This document shows positions 54,231 through 63,939 of a stretch of 64,000 nt of DNA, one piece after another; position 1 is the first letter of the stretch; each line of letters starts with the position of its first letter. Made by a program: the position numbers and the translations under genes. The notes below the pieces were generated by a model that was not told the origin of the DNA, ran no database searches, and saw nothing but the letters and a program-made list of their open reading frames with translations. The DNA is taken from positions 186,001-250,000 of the forward strand of contig NZ_BLLG01000009.1 in assembly GCF_011766325.1 (NCBI RefSeq), written 5' to 3'. This DNA comes from Streptomyces pacificus. GTDB lineage: Bacteria > Actinomycetota > Actinomycetes > Streptomycetales > Streptomycetaceae.

Positions 54231-54280
54231 TTGGTATCCGCTGGTATCCGCTGGTATCCGCTGGTATCCGTTGGTATCCG
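54231..54280. repeat. five copies of a 10-bp unit
   Basis: CTGGTATCCG or TTGGTATCCG, five in a row without gaps. AT-richer than its surroundings. Confidence 0.9.
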
Positions 54281-54386
54281 CCCGTGCCCCGTGTGTGACC
54301 GGTCTGGACCTGCCTGGAGCGGGCGGTGTTCGTTTCGCCCGTCCGGGCCCGCCCTGGTCGAGGCGTGCGCAGCCCCACGCCGACGG

Positions 54387-54815
54387 TCAGTCCTGGCCGT
54401 AACGAGGGTCCACCGACTCCGGCGAGAGCCCGAGCAGATCCGCTACCTGCTCCACGACCACCTCGTGAACCAGCAGCGCCCGCTCGTCGCGGTTCTTCGT
54501 GCGGATCTCGACCGGCCGCCGGTAGACCACGATCGTCGCGGGCTTGCCCTTCCCGGCGGGCACCGAGCTGCCCAGCGGCACACTCTCGCCCGGTGACCCC
54601 GGCACGTCCAGCACCAGGAACTCCACCTCGGCCAGTTCCGGCCAGCGCCGCTCCAGCCGCTCCACCGAGTCCCGCACGAGATCGCGGAACGACTCGGCGC
54701 GGCTGGCGGAGAGCGGTACCTGCGGCGGGGCGACCGGCCCGCGCATCCCCCGGCCATGGCGGTCGCGGCGGCGCGGCCCGGGCTCGGTGGGGCGGGGCGG
54801 TACGGGACTGTCCAT
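54387..54815 (-). CDS. minimal metallopeptidase-like protein
   Basis: 142 residues. A basic N-terminal segment, then a zincin-like domain ending LLVHEVVVEQVADLLGLSPE, where HEVVVEQ replaces the usual HExxH. Related actinobacterial proteins are called metallopeptidase (MMP-like minimal zincin) family. ATG at 54815; a GTG one codon earlier is possible. The activity is unproven. Confidence 0.8.
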   Translation of the reverse strand: MDSPVPPRPTEPGPRRRDRHGRGMRGPVAPPQVPLSASRAESFRDLVRDSVERLERRWPELAEVEFLVLDVPGSPGESVPLGSSVPAGKGKPATIVVYRRPVEIRTKNRDERALLVHEVVVEQVADLLGLSPESVDPRYGQD

Positions 54816-55237
54816 CACTGACGCAGGGTAGCTCTCCAGGACCGGGCCGCATCCGGTCCGAGCCTCCTCCGGCTCCTGGGGCATCGCCCTCGCGAGTGAC
54901 GGGCCACCACTCTGGGGCGTGAACATGCCGATGCCGTCCTGCGCCGTCCTGCGCCGTTCTCTGCCGTCCTCCCGTGCACCCTGAACGCCCGGGAGGACGG
55001 GCCGCCTCCCGCCGTACCCTCCCGACCTGTCGCCTATTGAACATTCAAGCCAAGGTTTGTCTCTGTTCGGGGCAGCCTCCAGATCGCCGAACTCGCCGTG
55101 AATGACGCGGTTTGTATGCAGTGATAACCGGATTACGGCGGCACCGGATCGCGCGCCGCTCCTGCCATGCAGGTCAGTACAGTTGGCCGGAACACGGCTG
55201 TGCGGGACCCGGCAACGCGACACGGTGGAGTGACGTG
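54816..55237. other. divergent gap, no gene seen
   Basis: Promoter region for the metallopeptidase and DUF3499 genes. The stretch 55030-55070 is AT-richer and contains a short TTGAA-CA-TTCAA palindrome. Confidence 0.45.
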
Positions 55238-55666
55238 GTGGAGAGTCATCGCGGCCCGCTCAAGAGTGCGGTACCGTCCAACGTCGTGAGCCCTGTACGT
55301 CGCTGTTCGCGCACCGCGTGCGGCCGTCCTGCCGTCGCGACACTGACGTACGTCTATGCCGACTCGACCGCGGTCCTCGGCCCCCTCGCCACCTACGCCG
55401 AACCCCACTGCTACGACCTCTGCGCCGAGCACAGCGAACGGCTCACAGCGCCCCGCGGCTGGGAGGTCGTCCGGCTCTCCGATGTCTCAGGCCCGGCCAG
55501 GCCGAGCGGTGACGACCTCGAGGCGCTCGCGAACGCGGTGCGGGAAGCGGCCCGCCCCCAGGAGCGCGCGGCCCAGGCCGGCGGCGGGGTAGGAGCGCGC
55601 AGGTCCGACCCGATGGAAGTCGCCCGGCGTGGCCACCTCCGGGTGCTTCGCTCACCCGACTCCTGA
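55238..55666 (+). CDS. DUF3499 family protein
   Basis: 142 residues from the GTG at 55238 (GGTGGAG seven bases upstream); another GTG at 55286 starts at the conserved part. The core VRRCSRTACGRPAVATLTYV, YADSTAVLGPLATYAEPHCY and LCAEHSERLTAPRGWEVVRL has paired Cys and His that may bind zinc. The function is unknown. It is conserved next to manB in actinobacteria. Confidence 0.85.
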   Translation: MESHRGPLKSAVPSNVVSPVRRCSRTACGRPAVATLTYVYADSTAVLGPLATYAEPHCYDLCAEHSERLTAPRGWEVVRLSDVSGPARPSGDDLEALANAVREAARPQERAAQAGGGVGARRSDPMEVARRGHLRVLRSPDS

Positions 55667-56008
55667 GGCGACGCCCTCGCCCGACCCTGACACCGGCTCC
55701 CGCCGGGCACCGGCTCCAGGCACCGGGTCTCCCGACCCCGGCTCAGGCGTCTCTCCCCCGGCACCGGCTCCCGCCGACCCGGCACCTGTTCCTCCCACGC
55801 TCCGGGCTCTCCCGGCACGGGTCACCCTGGCAGGCGCTTCTCCCCGGGCCCGCGCTGGGCTTCGACGCCGGGAGAGCGCCCGGACACCCGACTCCGGCGT
55901 GGTGCCCTGACTCCGGCTCCGGCTCCGCCGTTTTCGGACCTCGCCCCTGCTGACCCCGGCCCGGCGGGTAGTTTGTTGCGACCACAGGGAATTCGGGAAG
56001 GTTGGGCC
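55667..56008. other. gap upstream of manB with imperfect GGCACCGGCTCC repeats
   Basis: No supported gene. The manB promoter probably lies close to the 3' end of this stretch. Confidence 0.45.
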
Positions 56009-57385
56009 GTGGCTGCATCCTCTGCTGCTGATCTGTCACAGATCGTGAAGGCGTACGACGTGCGCGGGGTGGTGCCGGACCAGTGGGACGAGCCGCTGGC
56101 GGAGCTGTTCGGATCCGCCTTCGTCCAGGTCACCGGCGCGGACGCGATCGTCGTCGGTCACGATATGCGGCCCTCCTCCCCCGGGCTGTCGGACGCCTTC
56201 GCGCGGGGCGCCGCCGCCCGCGGTGCCGATGTCACCATGATCGGTCTCTGCTCGACGGACCAGCTGTACTCGGCGTCAGGGCAGCTCATGCTGCCGGGCG
56301 CGATGTTCACGGCGTCCCACAACCCGGCCCGGTACAACGGCATCAAGCTGTGCCGCGCGGGCGCGACGCCGGTGGGCCGGGACACGGGCCTGACGGAGAT
56401 CCGCGAACTGGTCCAGTCCTGGAGCGCGTCCGGGGGCCCGGCGCCCGTGGCCGCCCCGGGATCGGTGACCGCACGCGACTCCCTCGACGACTACGCCTCC
56501 CACCTGCTCTCCCTGGTGGACCTTGCCGCGATCCGCCCGCTGAAGGTGGTCGTGGACGCGGGCAACGGCATGGGCGGCCACACCGTGCCGAAGGTCTTCG
56601 CCTCCCTGCCGGTCGAACTCGTCCCGATGTACTTCGAACTGGACGGCACGTTCCCGAACCACGAGGCCAACCCTCTCGACCCCAAGAACCTGGTGGACCT
56701 CCGGAAGCGGGTGCGCGAGGAGGGCGCCGACATCGGCCTCGCCTTCGACGGCGACGCAGACCGGTGCTTCGTCGTCGACGAGCGCGGCGAAGCGGTCTCC
56801 CCGTCGGCGATCACGGCCCTGGTCGCGGCACGCGAGCTGGCCAGGAACGGCGGCGGCGTCGTCATCCACAACCTCATTACGTCGTGGTCGGTGCCCGAGG
56901 TCGTGCGCGAGCATGGCGGTACACCCGTACGCACCCGGGTCGGGCACTCCTTCATCAAGGAGGAGATGGCCCGCAGCGGCGCCGTCTTCGGCGGCGAGCA
57001 CTCCGCGCACTACTACTTCCGCGATTTCTGGAACGCCGACACGGGCATGCTCGCCGCCCTCCACGTCCTGGCGGCCCTCGGGACGCACCAGGGCCCGCTG
57101 TCCGACCTGGTCGCCCAGTACGACCGCTACGCCGCCTCCGGCGAGATCAACTCCACGGTCGAGGACCAGGCGGCCCGTATGGCGGCCGTCCGCGAGGCCT
57201 TCGCGGCGCGCGACGGCGTCACCTTCGACACCCTCGACGGGCTCACCGTCTCCACCGCCGACTGGTGGTTCAACCTCCGCCCCTCGAACACCGAGCCCCT
57301 GCTCCGCCTCAACGTGGAGGCCCGCGACGAGGCTGCGATGTCGGCCCTGCGGGACGAGGTCCTCGGCCTGGTCCGGAGCGGCTGA
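56009..57385 (+). CDS. manB: ManB, phosphomannomutase/phosphoglucomutase
   Basis: 458 residues from the GTG at 56009. It interconverts hexose-6-phosphate and hexose-1-phosphate. The four-domain order is clear: KAYDVRGVVPDQWDE, the phosphoserine loop FTASHNPARYNGIKLC, the metal loop GLAFDGDADRCFVVDE, the sugar loop FGGEHSAHYYFRDFW and the phosphate-binding RPSNTEPLLRLNVEA. It supplies mannose-1-phosphate for GDP-mannose. Confidence 0.95.
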   Translation: MAASSAADLSQIVKAYDVRGVVPDQWDEPLAELFGSAFVQVTGADAIVVGHDMRPSSPGLSDAFARGAAARGADVTMIGLCSTDQLYSASGQLMLPGAMFTASHNPARYNGIKLCRAGATPVGRDTGLTEIRELVQSWSASGGPAPVAAPGSVTARDSLDDYASHLLSLVDLAAIRPLKVVVDAGNGMGGHTVPKVFASLPVELVPMYFELDGTFPNHEANPLDPKNLVDLRKRVREEGADIGLAFDGDADRCFVVDERGEAVSPSAITALVAARELARNGGGVVIHNLITSWSVPEVVREHGGTPVRTRVGHSFIKEEMARSGAVFGGEHSAHYYFRDFWNADTGMLAALHVLAALGTHQGPLSDLVAQYDRYAASGEINSTVEDQAARMAAVREAFAARDGVTFDTLDGLTVSTADWWFNLRPSNTEPLLRLNVEARDEAAMSALRDEVLGLVRSG

Positions 57386-57775
57386 AGCGCCGGACCGGGG
57401 GAGAGCGCCGACCGATGCCCGCCGTGTGGGGCGTTTGGTGGTGCACAGGCCGACCGCCGCGACGCCGTCGCGCGCCCGCGCCGGCGCGGGACATCCCGCC
57501 CCGGCCTCGGCCCCGCCCCGGCACCCCAGCACCTCAGCCCCGCCCCGGCACCTCAGCCCCGGCACCCCGGTCTGGGCTTCCTGAGCGGAGCCTTCCTGCC
57601 CGCGGTGACGGTCGCGGTCGCCACCGACCCGGCCCACCCGCCGCCGACCCGGCCCACCCGCCCCCGCCTCCCCACCCCACTCGCCCGCCCGGCCCGCCCG
57701 CACGCCGAGCCGCGCGGGCTGTGACCCGGCGGTAGGCTGACGTGGCCCCACCCGCCTGTTCGAAAGGACGATCCC
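57386..57775. other. repeat-rich gap, no gene seen
   Basis: Contains copies of CCCCGCCCCGGCACCTCAG (about 57530-57560) and of CCGACCCGGCCCACCCGCC (about 57627-57663). Confidence 0.5.
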
Positions 57776-57958
57776 ATGCCGCTCGAAGCCGGCCTCCTGG
57801 AGATCCTCGCCTGTCCGGCCTGCCACGCTCCGCTCCAGGACGCGACGGCCGCCGAAACCCCCGAGCTGATCTGCACCGGCAAGGACTGCGGCCTGGCGTA
57901 CCCGGTACGGGACGGCATCCCCGTGCTGCTCGTGGACGAGGCCCGCCGCCCCGGGTAG
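57776..57958 (+). CDS. Trm112-like zinc-binding protein
   Basis: 60 residues: LLEILACPACHAPLQDA, CTGKDCGLAYPVRDGIPVLL. Four Cys form the zinc site. Trm112-like proteins activate methyltransferases in eukaryotes; bacterial members are small proteins often next to mannose genes in Streptomyces. ATG at 57776. Confidence 0.9.
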   Translation: MPLEAGLLEILACPACHAPLQDATAAETPELICTGKDCGLAYPVRDGIPVLLVDEARRPG

Positions 57959-58012
57959 GGGGCGAGCCCCCACCTGTCAGGCTGCTGTTCGGCGAATCGG
58001 AGGCCCACGCCC

Positions 58013-59146
58013 ATGCTCGACGAGTCACTCCTCGACGCCCCGGAAGCCCTTGCCCGCGCTGACCGTCGCGGCCTGCTCCGCGGTGCCGCGGAGGCAGGGG
58101 CACGCGTACGCACAGCCGCCCGGCACGCGGCCGAGGCCGGAATCGCCGAGCTGACCCCGGAGGGCCGACCGCGTGCCGTGCTGATCGCGGGCCCCGGCAC
58201 CGCGGCCACGGGCGTCGCCGACCTCCTCGCCGAACTGGCCGGACCCACCGCGCCGGTCACCCGTCTCCCCCCGGCCGGCGTCGCGCCGGCCGCAGGCGCC
58301 CTCCGTTGGGCGCTCCCCGGCTGGGCCGGCTCCGTCGACCTCCTCCTCATCGCCACCACCGACGGCAGTGAACCGGGCCTCGTCCTGCTCGCCGAGCAGG
58401 CGTACCGCCGCGGGTGCGCCGTCGTCGCGGTGGCCCCGCAGCCTTCCCCGCTCTCCGAAGGGGTCGCCGGCATCCACGGTCTCGTCGTCCCCATGGCGAC
58501 CGCGCCGTACGAGCTGGACGAGGAGACCGGGAGTCCTGCCAGCCCCGGAGCCTTCTGGGCCCTGTTCACCCCGCTCCTCGCGCTCCTCGACCGGGTCGGC
58601 CTGATCTCCGCCACCCCCGAGGCGATGCAGGGCGTGGCCGACCGCCTCGACCGCATCGCCGAGCGCTGCGGCCCGGCGATCGCGACGTACAGCAACCCCG
58701 CCAAGACCCTTGCCGCGGAACTCGCGGACACGCTTCCGCTGATCTGGACGGAAGGCGCGGCAGGCCCCGTCGGCCGCCGGTTCGCCGCGGTGCTGGCCGA
58801 ACTCGCGGGCCGGCCCGCCATCGCCGCCGAGCTGCCCGAGGCGCTGCCCGCACACGGCATGCTCCTCGCCGGCGACTTCGCGGCCGGGGCCGACCCGGAC
58901 GACTTCTTCCGCGACCGCGTCGAGGAACCGCAGGCCGTCAGGGCACGCGTCCTGCTGCTGCGGGACAGCCTCGACGACGGGTACACGGCGGCCCCCGCCG
59001 CGCGGGAACTCGCGCTCAGCCACGACACCGCCATCAGCGAACTCGAACCGGAGGAGGGCAGTGCACTGGAGACCCTCGCCGAGCTCCTCGCGGTGACGGA
59101 CTTCGCCGCCGGGTACCTCGCCCTCGCGAGCAACGGCCACGCCTGA
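58013..59146 (+). CDS. SIS-domain protein, phosphomannose/phosphoglucose isomerase-like
   Basis: 377 residues. The N-terminal half has a Rossmann-like SIS fold (AVLIAGPGTAATGVADLLAE, LLLIATTDGSEPGLVLLAEQ). The C-terminal half fits the bifunctional PGI/PMI C-terminal domain (NPAKTLAAELADTLPLIWTE, RRFAAVLAELAGRPAIAAEL). Catalytic competence cannot be judged by eye. Its place just before manA suggests a role in fructose/mannose-6-phosphate conversion. Confidence 0.82.
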   Translation: MLDESLLDAPEALARADRRGLLRGAAEAGARVRTAARHAAEAGIAELTPEGRPRAVLIAGPGTAATGVADLLAELAGPTAPVTRLPPAGVAPAAGALRWALPGWAGSVDLLLIATTDGSEPGLVLLAEQAYRRGCAVVAVAPQPSPLSEGVAGIHGLVVPMATAPYELDEETGSPASPGAFWALFTPLLALLDRVGLISATPEAMQGVADRLDRIAERCGPAIATYSNPAKTLAAELADTLPLIWTEGAAGPVGRRFAAVLAELAGRPAIAAELPEALPAHGMLLAGDFAAGADPDDFFRDRVEEPQAVRARVLLLRDSLDDGYTAAPAARELALSHDTAISELEPEEGSALETLAELLAVTDFAAGYLALASNGHA

Positions 59147-59588
59147 CCCCTGCTGCTCCCGGGCCCGCACTCCGCCCCGACCGGACGGCGGTCCCGGCGG
59201 GTGGACGGCGGTCCCGCCGCGGTCAGCCCCGGTGCCCGGCCATTCCGGTGGCACCCCGTGGCACCCCGTGGCATCCCGCTCCGTCCCGAACCGCCCTGTG
59301 CGAACCGGGCGGAATCACCCGAAGCGCCCACCAGGGCCCCGAGGCCCCGCCCCCGAACTGGCCCTGACCGTCCCGTACCGTCCTGAAAACACCCCGGATC
59401 CCTTCCCCGTCCGCCTCGAACCGACCCGGTCCGCAAGGACACACCGCCGACCGCCCCGTACGGTCGTCCCCTACGGTCGTGCTGTGCCGACAGACCGCCG
59501 GTCACACCGCAGACACCAGCCACCCGACACCAGCCACTCACCCACCAGCACACGCATCCACCACGTACCGAGTCGAGGACCACCCCTC
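59147..59588. other. gap with GTGGCACCCC repeats, no gene seen
   Basis: Three near-identical 10-bp units at about 59247-59278. The frame upstream of manA is open but has no protein-like features. Confidence 0.5.
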
Positions 59589-60740
59589 ATGGACCGCCTC
59601 TCCAACACCGTCCGCCCCTACGCCTGGGGATCCACCACGCTCATCCCGGAACTCCTCGGCGTCGCCCCGACCGGCGAGCCCCAGGCGGAGATGTGGATGG
59701 GTGCCCACCCCGGTGCCCCGTCGGGGACCGACCGCGGCTCCCTGCGCGAGATCATCGACGCGGATCCGGTCCGCGAACTCGGCCGTCCGGCCCTCGATGC
59801 CTTCGGCCCCCGGCTCCCCTTCCTCCTCAAACTGCTCGCCGCCGGCGCACCCCTGTCCCTGCAGGTCCATCCGGACCGGTCGCAGGCCCAGGCCGGATTC
59901 GCCGCCGAGGAAGCGGCGGGCATTCCGCTCGATGCAGCCCACCGCAATTACAAGGACGACAACCACAAGCCCGAGCTGGTCTGCGCACTGACCCCCTTCG
60001 ACGGCCTGTGCGGCTTCCGCCCGCCTGTGGAGGCGGCCGACTTCATCGCCGCTCTCGACGTCGACTCCCTCAAGCCGTACGTCGACCTCCTCCACGCACA
60101 CCCGGAGGAGGCCGCGCTGCGCGAGGTCCTGACCGCGGTCCTCTCCGCAGACCCGGAGGAGATGGCCCACACCGTCGCCGAGGCCGCTGCGGCAGCGAAG
60201 CGTCTTGGCGGGCCCTACGCCCCCTTTGCCGCCATCGCCCACCATTTCCCCGGCGATCCGGGCGTCATCGCTGCCATGCTCCTGAACCATGTGCGCCTGC
60301 AGCCCGGTGAGGCGTTGTTCCTCGGCGCCGGGGTGCCGCACGCCTACCTCGGTGGACTCGCCGTGGAGATCATGGCGAACTCCGACAACGTGCTGCGGTG
60401 CGGGCTGACCCCGAAGCATGTCGACATCCACGAACTCCTGCGCGTCGTGCGCTTCGAAGCGGGCGACCCGGGCGTTCTGCGCCCCGAGCCGGCGCCCTCC
60501 GGTGAGGAGCTGTACGCCACCCCGATCGACGAGTTCCGGCTGTCCCGCTTCGTACGGCCGCAGGGCGCGGCTCCGGTGGACCTCACACTCCCCACACCGC
60601 AGATCCTGCTGGCGACGGCGGGTCGGCCGAAGGCCGGCGCACTCACGCTCGCCCCAGGGGAGTCGGTGTTCCTGCCGGCAGGCGAGAAGGCTGAACTGTC
60701 CGGTACGGGAACCGTGTTCCGGGCCACTGTGGCCGTCTGA
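59589..60740 (+). CDS. manA: ManA, mannose-6-phosphate isomerase class I
   Basis: 383 residues. Zinc and active-site motifs of type I PMI are present: RPYAWGSTTLIPELLG, PLSLQVHPDRSQAQAGFA, the Glu-containing NHKPELVCALTPFDGLCGFR and GVPHAYLGGLAVEIMANSDN. It converts fructose-6-phosphate to mannose-6-phosphate, feeding manB. ATG at 59589. Confidence 0.95.
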   Translation: MDRLSNTVRPYAWGSTTLIPELLGVAPTGEPQAEMWMGAHPGAPSGTDRGSLREIIDADPVRELGRPALDAFGPRLPFLLKLLAAGAPLSLQVHPDRSQAQAGFAAEEAAGIPLDAAHRNYKDDNHKPELVCALTPFDGLCGFRPPVEAADFIAALDVDSLKPYVDLLHAHPEEAALREVLTAVLSADPEEMAHTVAEAAAAAKRLGGPYAPFAAIAHHFPGDPGVIAAMLLNHVRLQPGEALFLGAGVPHAYLGGLAVEIMANSDNVLRCGLTPKHVDIHELLRVVRFEAGDPGVLRPEPAPSGEELYATPIDEFRLSRFVRPQGAAPVDLTLPTPQILLATAGRPKAGALTLAPGESVFLPAGEKAELSGTGTVFRATVAV

Positions 60741-60936
60741 CCCGGTGCGCGCCGGGGCTCCTGCGAGAATGTCCCGCCGTAACGCAGGAGCCCCACCCCG
60801 GGGAACCGGGGGCCCGGCCCAGGGAAGCCGGGACCCCTCCGCGGAGTCCGGGGAACCCGGAACCCCTCCGCGGGAGTTCCGGGGACCCGGAACCGGAACT
60901 CCGCGAACCTCAGCGATGAAGGGACACCACGCACCC

Positions 60937-61914
60937 ATGAGCGCGTCAGGCGGAACCAAGGCGATCGTCGCGGCCCTCGTCGCGAACCTCGCGATCGCAG
61001 TAGCCAAGTTCGTGGCGTTCCTCTTCAGCGGGTCCTCGTCGATGCTGGCGGAGAGCGTCCACTCGGTCGCCGACTCCGGAAACCAGGGCCTGCTGCTCCT
61101 CGGCGGCAGGAAGGCCAGGCGTGCGGCGACCCCGGAGCACCCCTTCGGCTACGGCCGCGAGCGCTACGTCTACGCCTTCCTGGTCTCGATCGTGCTGTTC
61201 TCGGTCGGCGGCATGTTCGCGATCTACGAGGGCTACGAGAAGATCGTGCACCCGCACGCCATCACGTCCTGGTACTGGCCTATCGGCGTGCTCGTCTTCG
61301 CGATCATCGCGGAGTCCCTCTCGTTCCGCACGGCCATCAAGGAGTCCAACGCCGTGCGCGGCAAGCGCTCCTGGAAGGAATTCGTCCGGCACGCCAAGGC
61401 ACCCGAGCTCCCGGTGGTCCTCCTCGAGGATCTGGGTGCGCTCGTCGGACTCGTTCTGGCCCTCTTCGGCGTCGGCCTCGCCCTGATCACCGGCAACGGA
61501 GTGTGGGACGGTATCGGGACCCTGTGCATCGGTGTCCTCCTCATCCTCATCGCGCTGGTCCTCGCGGCCGAGACGAAATCCCTGCTGCTCGGTGAGGCAG
61601 CGGGTGCGGAGGAGGTCGAGAAGATCAAGGCGGCGACGGTCGGGGGCGATGCGGTGACCGGCATCATCCACATGCGCACGCTGCACCTCGGCCCCGAGGA
61701 GTTGCTGGTGGCGGCCAAGATCGCGGTCCGGCACGACAACACGGCCGAGCAGGTCGCCACGGCGATCAACGCCGCCGAGGACCGCATCCGCAGCGCGGTC
61801 CCGATCGCGCGTGTCATCTATCTGGAGCCCGACATCTACAGCGAGGAGGCTGCCGCGGCGGGCGCGGACCCGGCGAAGACCCCCGGCGGCCCCGGGCCCG
61901 GGACGGCTCACTGA
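60937..61914 (+). CDS. cation diffusion facilitator family transporter
   Basis: 325 residues with six transmembrane helices. Metal-site helix 2 has the pattern SSSMLAESVHSVADSGNQGL (the usual HxxxD-type site), and helix 5 has LEDLGALVGLVLAL. It has a cytoplasmic C-terminal domain (MRTLHLGPEELLVAAKIAVR). It exports Zn2+ or a similar divalent metal in exchange for protons. An in-frame ATG at 60916 would add seven residues. Confidence 0.92.
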   Translation: MSASGGTKAIVAALVANLAIAVAKFVAFLFSGSSSMLAESVHSVADSGNQGLLLLGGRKARRAATPEHPFGYGRERYVYAFLVSIVLFSVGGMFAIYEGYEKIVHPHAITSWYWPIGVLVFAIIAESLSFRTAIKESNAVRGKRSWKEFVRHAKAPELPVVLLEDLGALVGLVLALFGVGLALITGNGVWDGIGTLCIGVLLILIALVLAAETKSLLLGEAAGAEEVEKIKAATVGGDAVTGIIHMRTLHLGPEELLVAAKIAVRHDNTAEQVATAINAAEDRIRSAVPIARVIYLEPDIYSEEAAAAGADPAKTPGGPGPGTAH

Positions 61915-62324
61915 CGGCGTTCCTTACGATCGCCGGCCCGCCCTCCTGGTCTCTCCTGTTCTCGCGTGGTCCCGCGTGGTCCGGCGTGGTCCGGCGTGGT
62001 CTCCGTGATCCGCTGGAGCACGCCCCGCTACGGCCACGTCTTCCGGAGTCCGGCCGGAAACGGGGCATGGGTGGGCTGTGGGCCGCGGCGGCGATCGGTG
62101 TAGATTCGTGAGAGCCAGACGTCGCTGCTGATGGCGGTCGGGCGGTTCGCCAGCGGACCGGCCGAGGGAGAGAGGGCCTCCGACGGACTGCGCTGCGGGC
62201 GTTCTCGGCGTCCGGACTCGCACGTGCGGCACCCGTGTGTGCTGGTGCGCGTGTCCGCCTCGTCGCAGCGACCGCAGAGCCATCCCGCCCGAACACCCTC
62301 GAACCCCGTGAGGAGCAGCTCGCG
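61915..62324. other. sahH leader and promoter region
   Basis: Begins with four copies of a CGTGGTCCGG unit (about 61964-62000). A TAGATT near 62103 could be a -10 element, leaving a leader of about 215 nt. No known riboswitch pattern is recognised in it. Confidence 0.4.
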
Positions 62325-63782
62325 ATGACGACTGTCGCCGCCGGTCAGGACTTCAAGGTCGCCGACCTCTCCCTGGCCGACTACGGCCGCAAGGAGATCA
62401 CCCTCGCCGAGCACGAGATGCCCGGTCTGATGGCCATCCGCAAGGAGTATGCGGAGTCGCAGCCCCTGGCCGGCGCCCGGATCACCGGTTCCCTCCATAT
62501 GACGGTGCAGACGGCCGTCCTGATCGAGACCCTGGTGGCGCTGGGTGCCCGGGTCCGCTGGGCGTCGTGCAACATCTTCTCCACCCAGGACCACGCCGCG
62601 GCCGCCATCGCGGTCGGGCCGGACGGCACCCCGGACAGCCCCCGGGGCGTTCCGGTGTTCGCCTGGAAGGGCGAGACGCTGGAGGAGTACTGGTGGTGCA
62701 CGGAGCAGGCGCTGACCTGGCCCGACACGCCTACCGGCGGTCCGAACATGATCCTGGACGACGGTGGTGACGCCACCCTGCTCGTCCACAAGGGCGTCGA
62801 GTTCGAGAAGGCCGGTGCGGCTCCGGACCCGGCCACCGCGGACAGCGAGGAGTACGGTCACATCCTGCGTCTGCTCAACCGGACTCTCGCGGAGGACCCC
62901 CAGAAGTGGACGCGGCTGGCGTCGGAGATCCGGGGCGTGACGGAGGAGACCACCACCGGTGTCCACCGCCTGTACGAGATGCAGCGTGACGGTGTGCTCC
63001 TCTTCCCGGCGATCAACGTCAACGACGCGGTGACCAAGTCCAAGTTCGACAACAAGTACGGCTGCCGGCACTCCCTGGTCGACGGGATCAACCGGGCCAC
63101 CGACGTCCTGATCGGCGGCAAGGTCGCGGTCGTCTGCGGCTACGGCGATGTCGGCAAGGGGTGCGCGGAGTCGCTGCGCGGCCAGGGCGCCCGGGTGGTC
63201 ATCACCGAGATCGACCCGATCTGCGCACTGCAGGCGGCGATGGACGGCTACCAGGTCACGACGCTCGACGAGGTCGTGGACACGGCGGACATCTTCATCA
63301 CCACGACCGGCAACAAGGACATCATCATGGCCTCGGACATGGCCAGGATGAAGCACCAGGCGATCGTGGGGAACATCGGCCACTTCGACAACGAGATCGA
63401 CATGGCGGGTCTGGCCGCGGTTCCCGGGATCGTCAAGGACGAGGTCAAGCCGCAGGTGCACACCTGGACGTTCCCCGACGGCAAGGTGATCATCGTGCTG
63501 TCGGAGGGGCGTCTGCTGAACCTGGGCAATGCCACGGGACACCCGTCGTTCGTGATGTCCAACTCCTTCGCGGACCAGACGCTGGCGCAGATCGAGCTGT
63601 TCACCAAGCCCGAGGAGTACCCGACGGACGTCTATGTGCTCCCCAAGCACCTCGACGAGAAGGTCGCCCGGCTCCACCTCGACGCGCTCGGCGTGAAGCT
63701 CACCACACTGCGCCCCGAGCAGGCCGAGTACATCGGTGTCACGGTCGACGGCCCGTACAAGCCGGACCACTACCGCTACTGA
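62325..63782 (+). CDS. sahH: SahH, adenosylhomocysteinase
   Basis: 485 residues. It hydrolyses S-adenosylhomocysteine to adenosine and homocysteine, recycling the product of methyltransferases. Landmarks are GSLHMTVQTAVLIETLVALG, CNIFSTQDHAAAAIA, the NAD-binding VAVVCGYGDVGKGCAESLRG, NKYGCRHSLVDGINRATD and the C-terminal KPDHYRY with the catalytic Lys and Tyr. AGGAG lies nine bases before the ATG. Confidence 0.98.
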   Translation: MTTVAAGQDFKVADLSLADYGRKEITLAEHEMPGLMAIRKEYAESQPLAGARITGSLHMTVQTAVLIETLVALGARVRWASCNIFSTQDHAAAAIAVGPDGTPDSPRGVPVFAWKGETLEEYWWCTEQALTWPDTPTGGPNMILDDGGDATLLVHKGVEFEKAGAAPDPATADSEEYGHILRLLNRTLAEDPQKWTRLASEIRGVTEETTTGVHRLYEMQRDGVLLFPAINVNDAVTKSKFDNKYGCRHSLVDGINRATDVLIGGKVAVVCGYGDVGKGCAESLRGQGARVVITEIDPICALQAAMDGYQVTTLDEVVDTADIFITTTGNKDIIMASDMARMKHQAIVGNIGHFDNEIDMAGLAAVPGIVKDEVKPQVHTWTFPDGKVIIVLSEGRLLNLGNATGHPSFVMSNSFADQTLAQIELFTKPEEYPTDVYVLPKHLDEKVARLHLDALGVKLTTLRPEQAEYIGVTVDGPYKPDHYRY

Positions 63783-63876
63783 TCCGCCGCACGGCGTGTG
63801 CCCCACGGTGAGTGCCCCACGGGCACCGACCCGACCCGGAGGGGCGCATCCGCCGGCCAGTGCCACGAGCGAAGCA

Positions 63877-63913
63877 GGACAGGCCCCCGCACCCCCGTGT
63901 CGGGGGCCTGTCC
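63877..63913 (+). terminator. terminator after sahH
   Basis: Thirteen-base perfect arms (GGACAGGCCCCCG and complement) with an 11-nt loop. Confidence 0.75.
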
Positions 63914-63939
63914 ATTACTCCGGGAAGTCAGGCACCGCC

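Larger units (their letters stand above)
53883..54386. other. repeat-rich gap, no gene seen
   Basis: Holds a 29-bp repeat (54013-54088) and a 10-bp repeat (54231-54280) between convergent genes. Confidence 0.6.

Noticed and set aside
55037..55048. LexA-like box TTGAACATTCAA
   Set aside because: Only five-base arms and it lacks the actinobacterial GAAC-N4-GTTC core.
62100..62324. SAH riboswitch in the sahH leader
   Set aside because: The leader is long enough, but I could not find the conserved core expected for that riboswitch class. A covariance-model search would decide.
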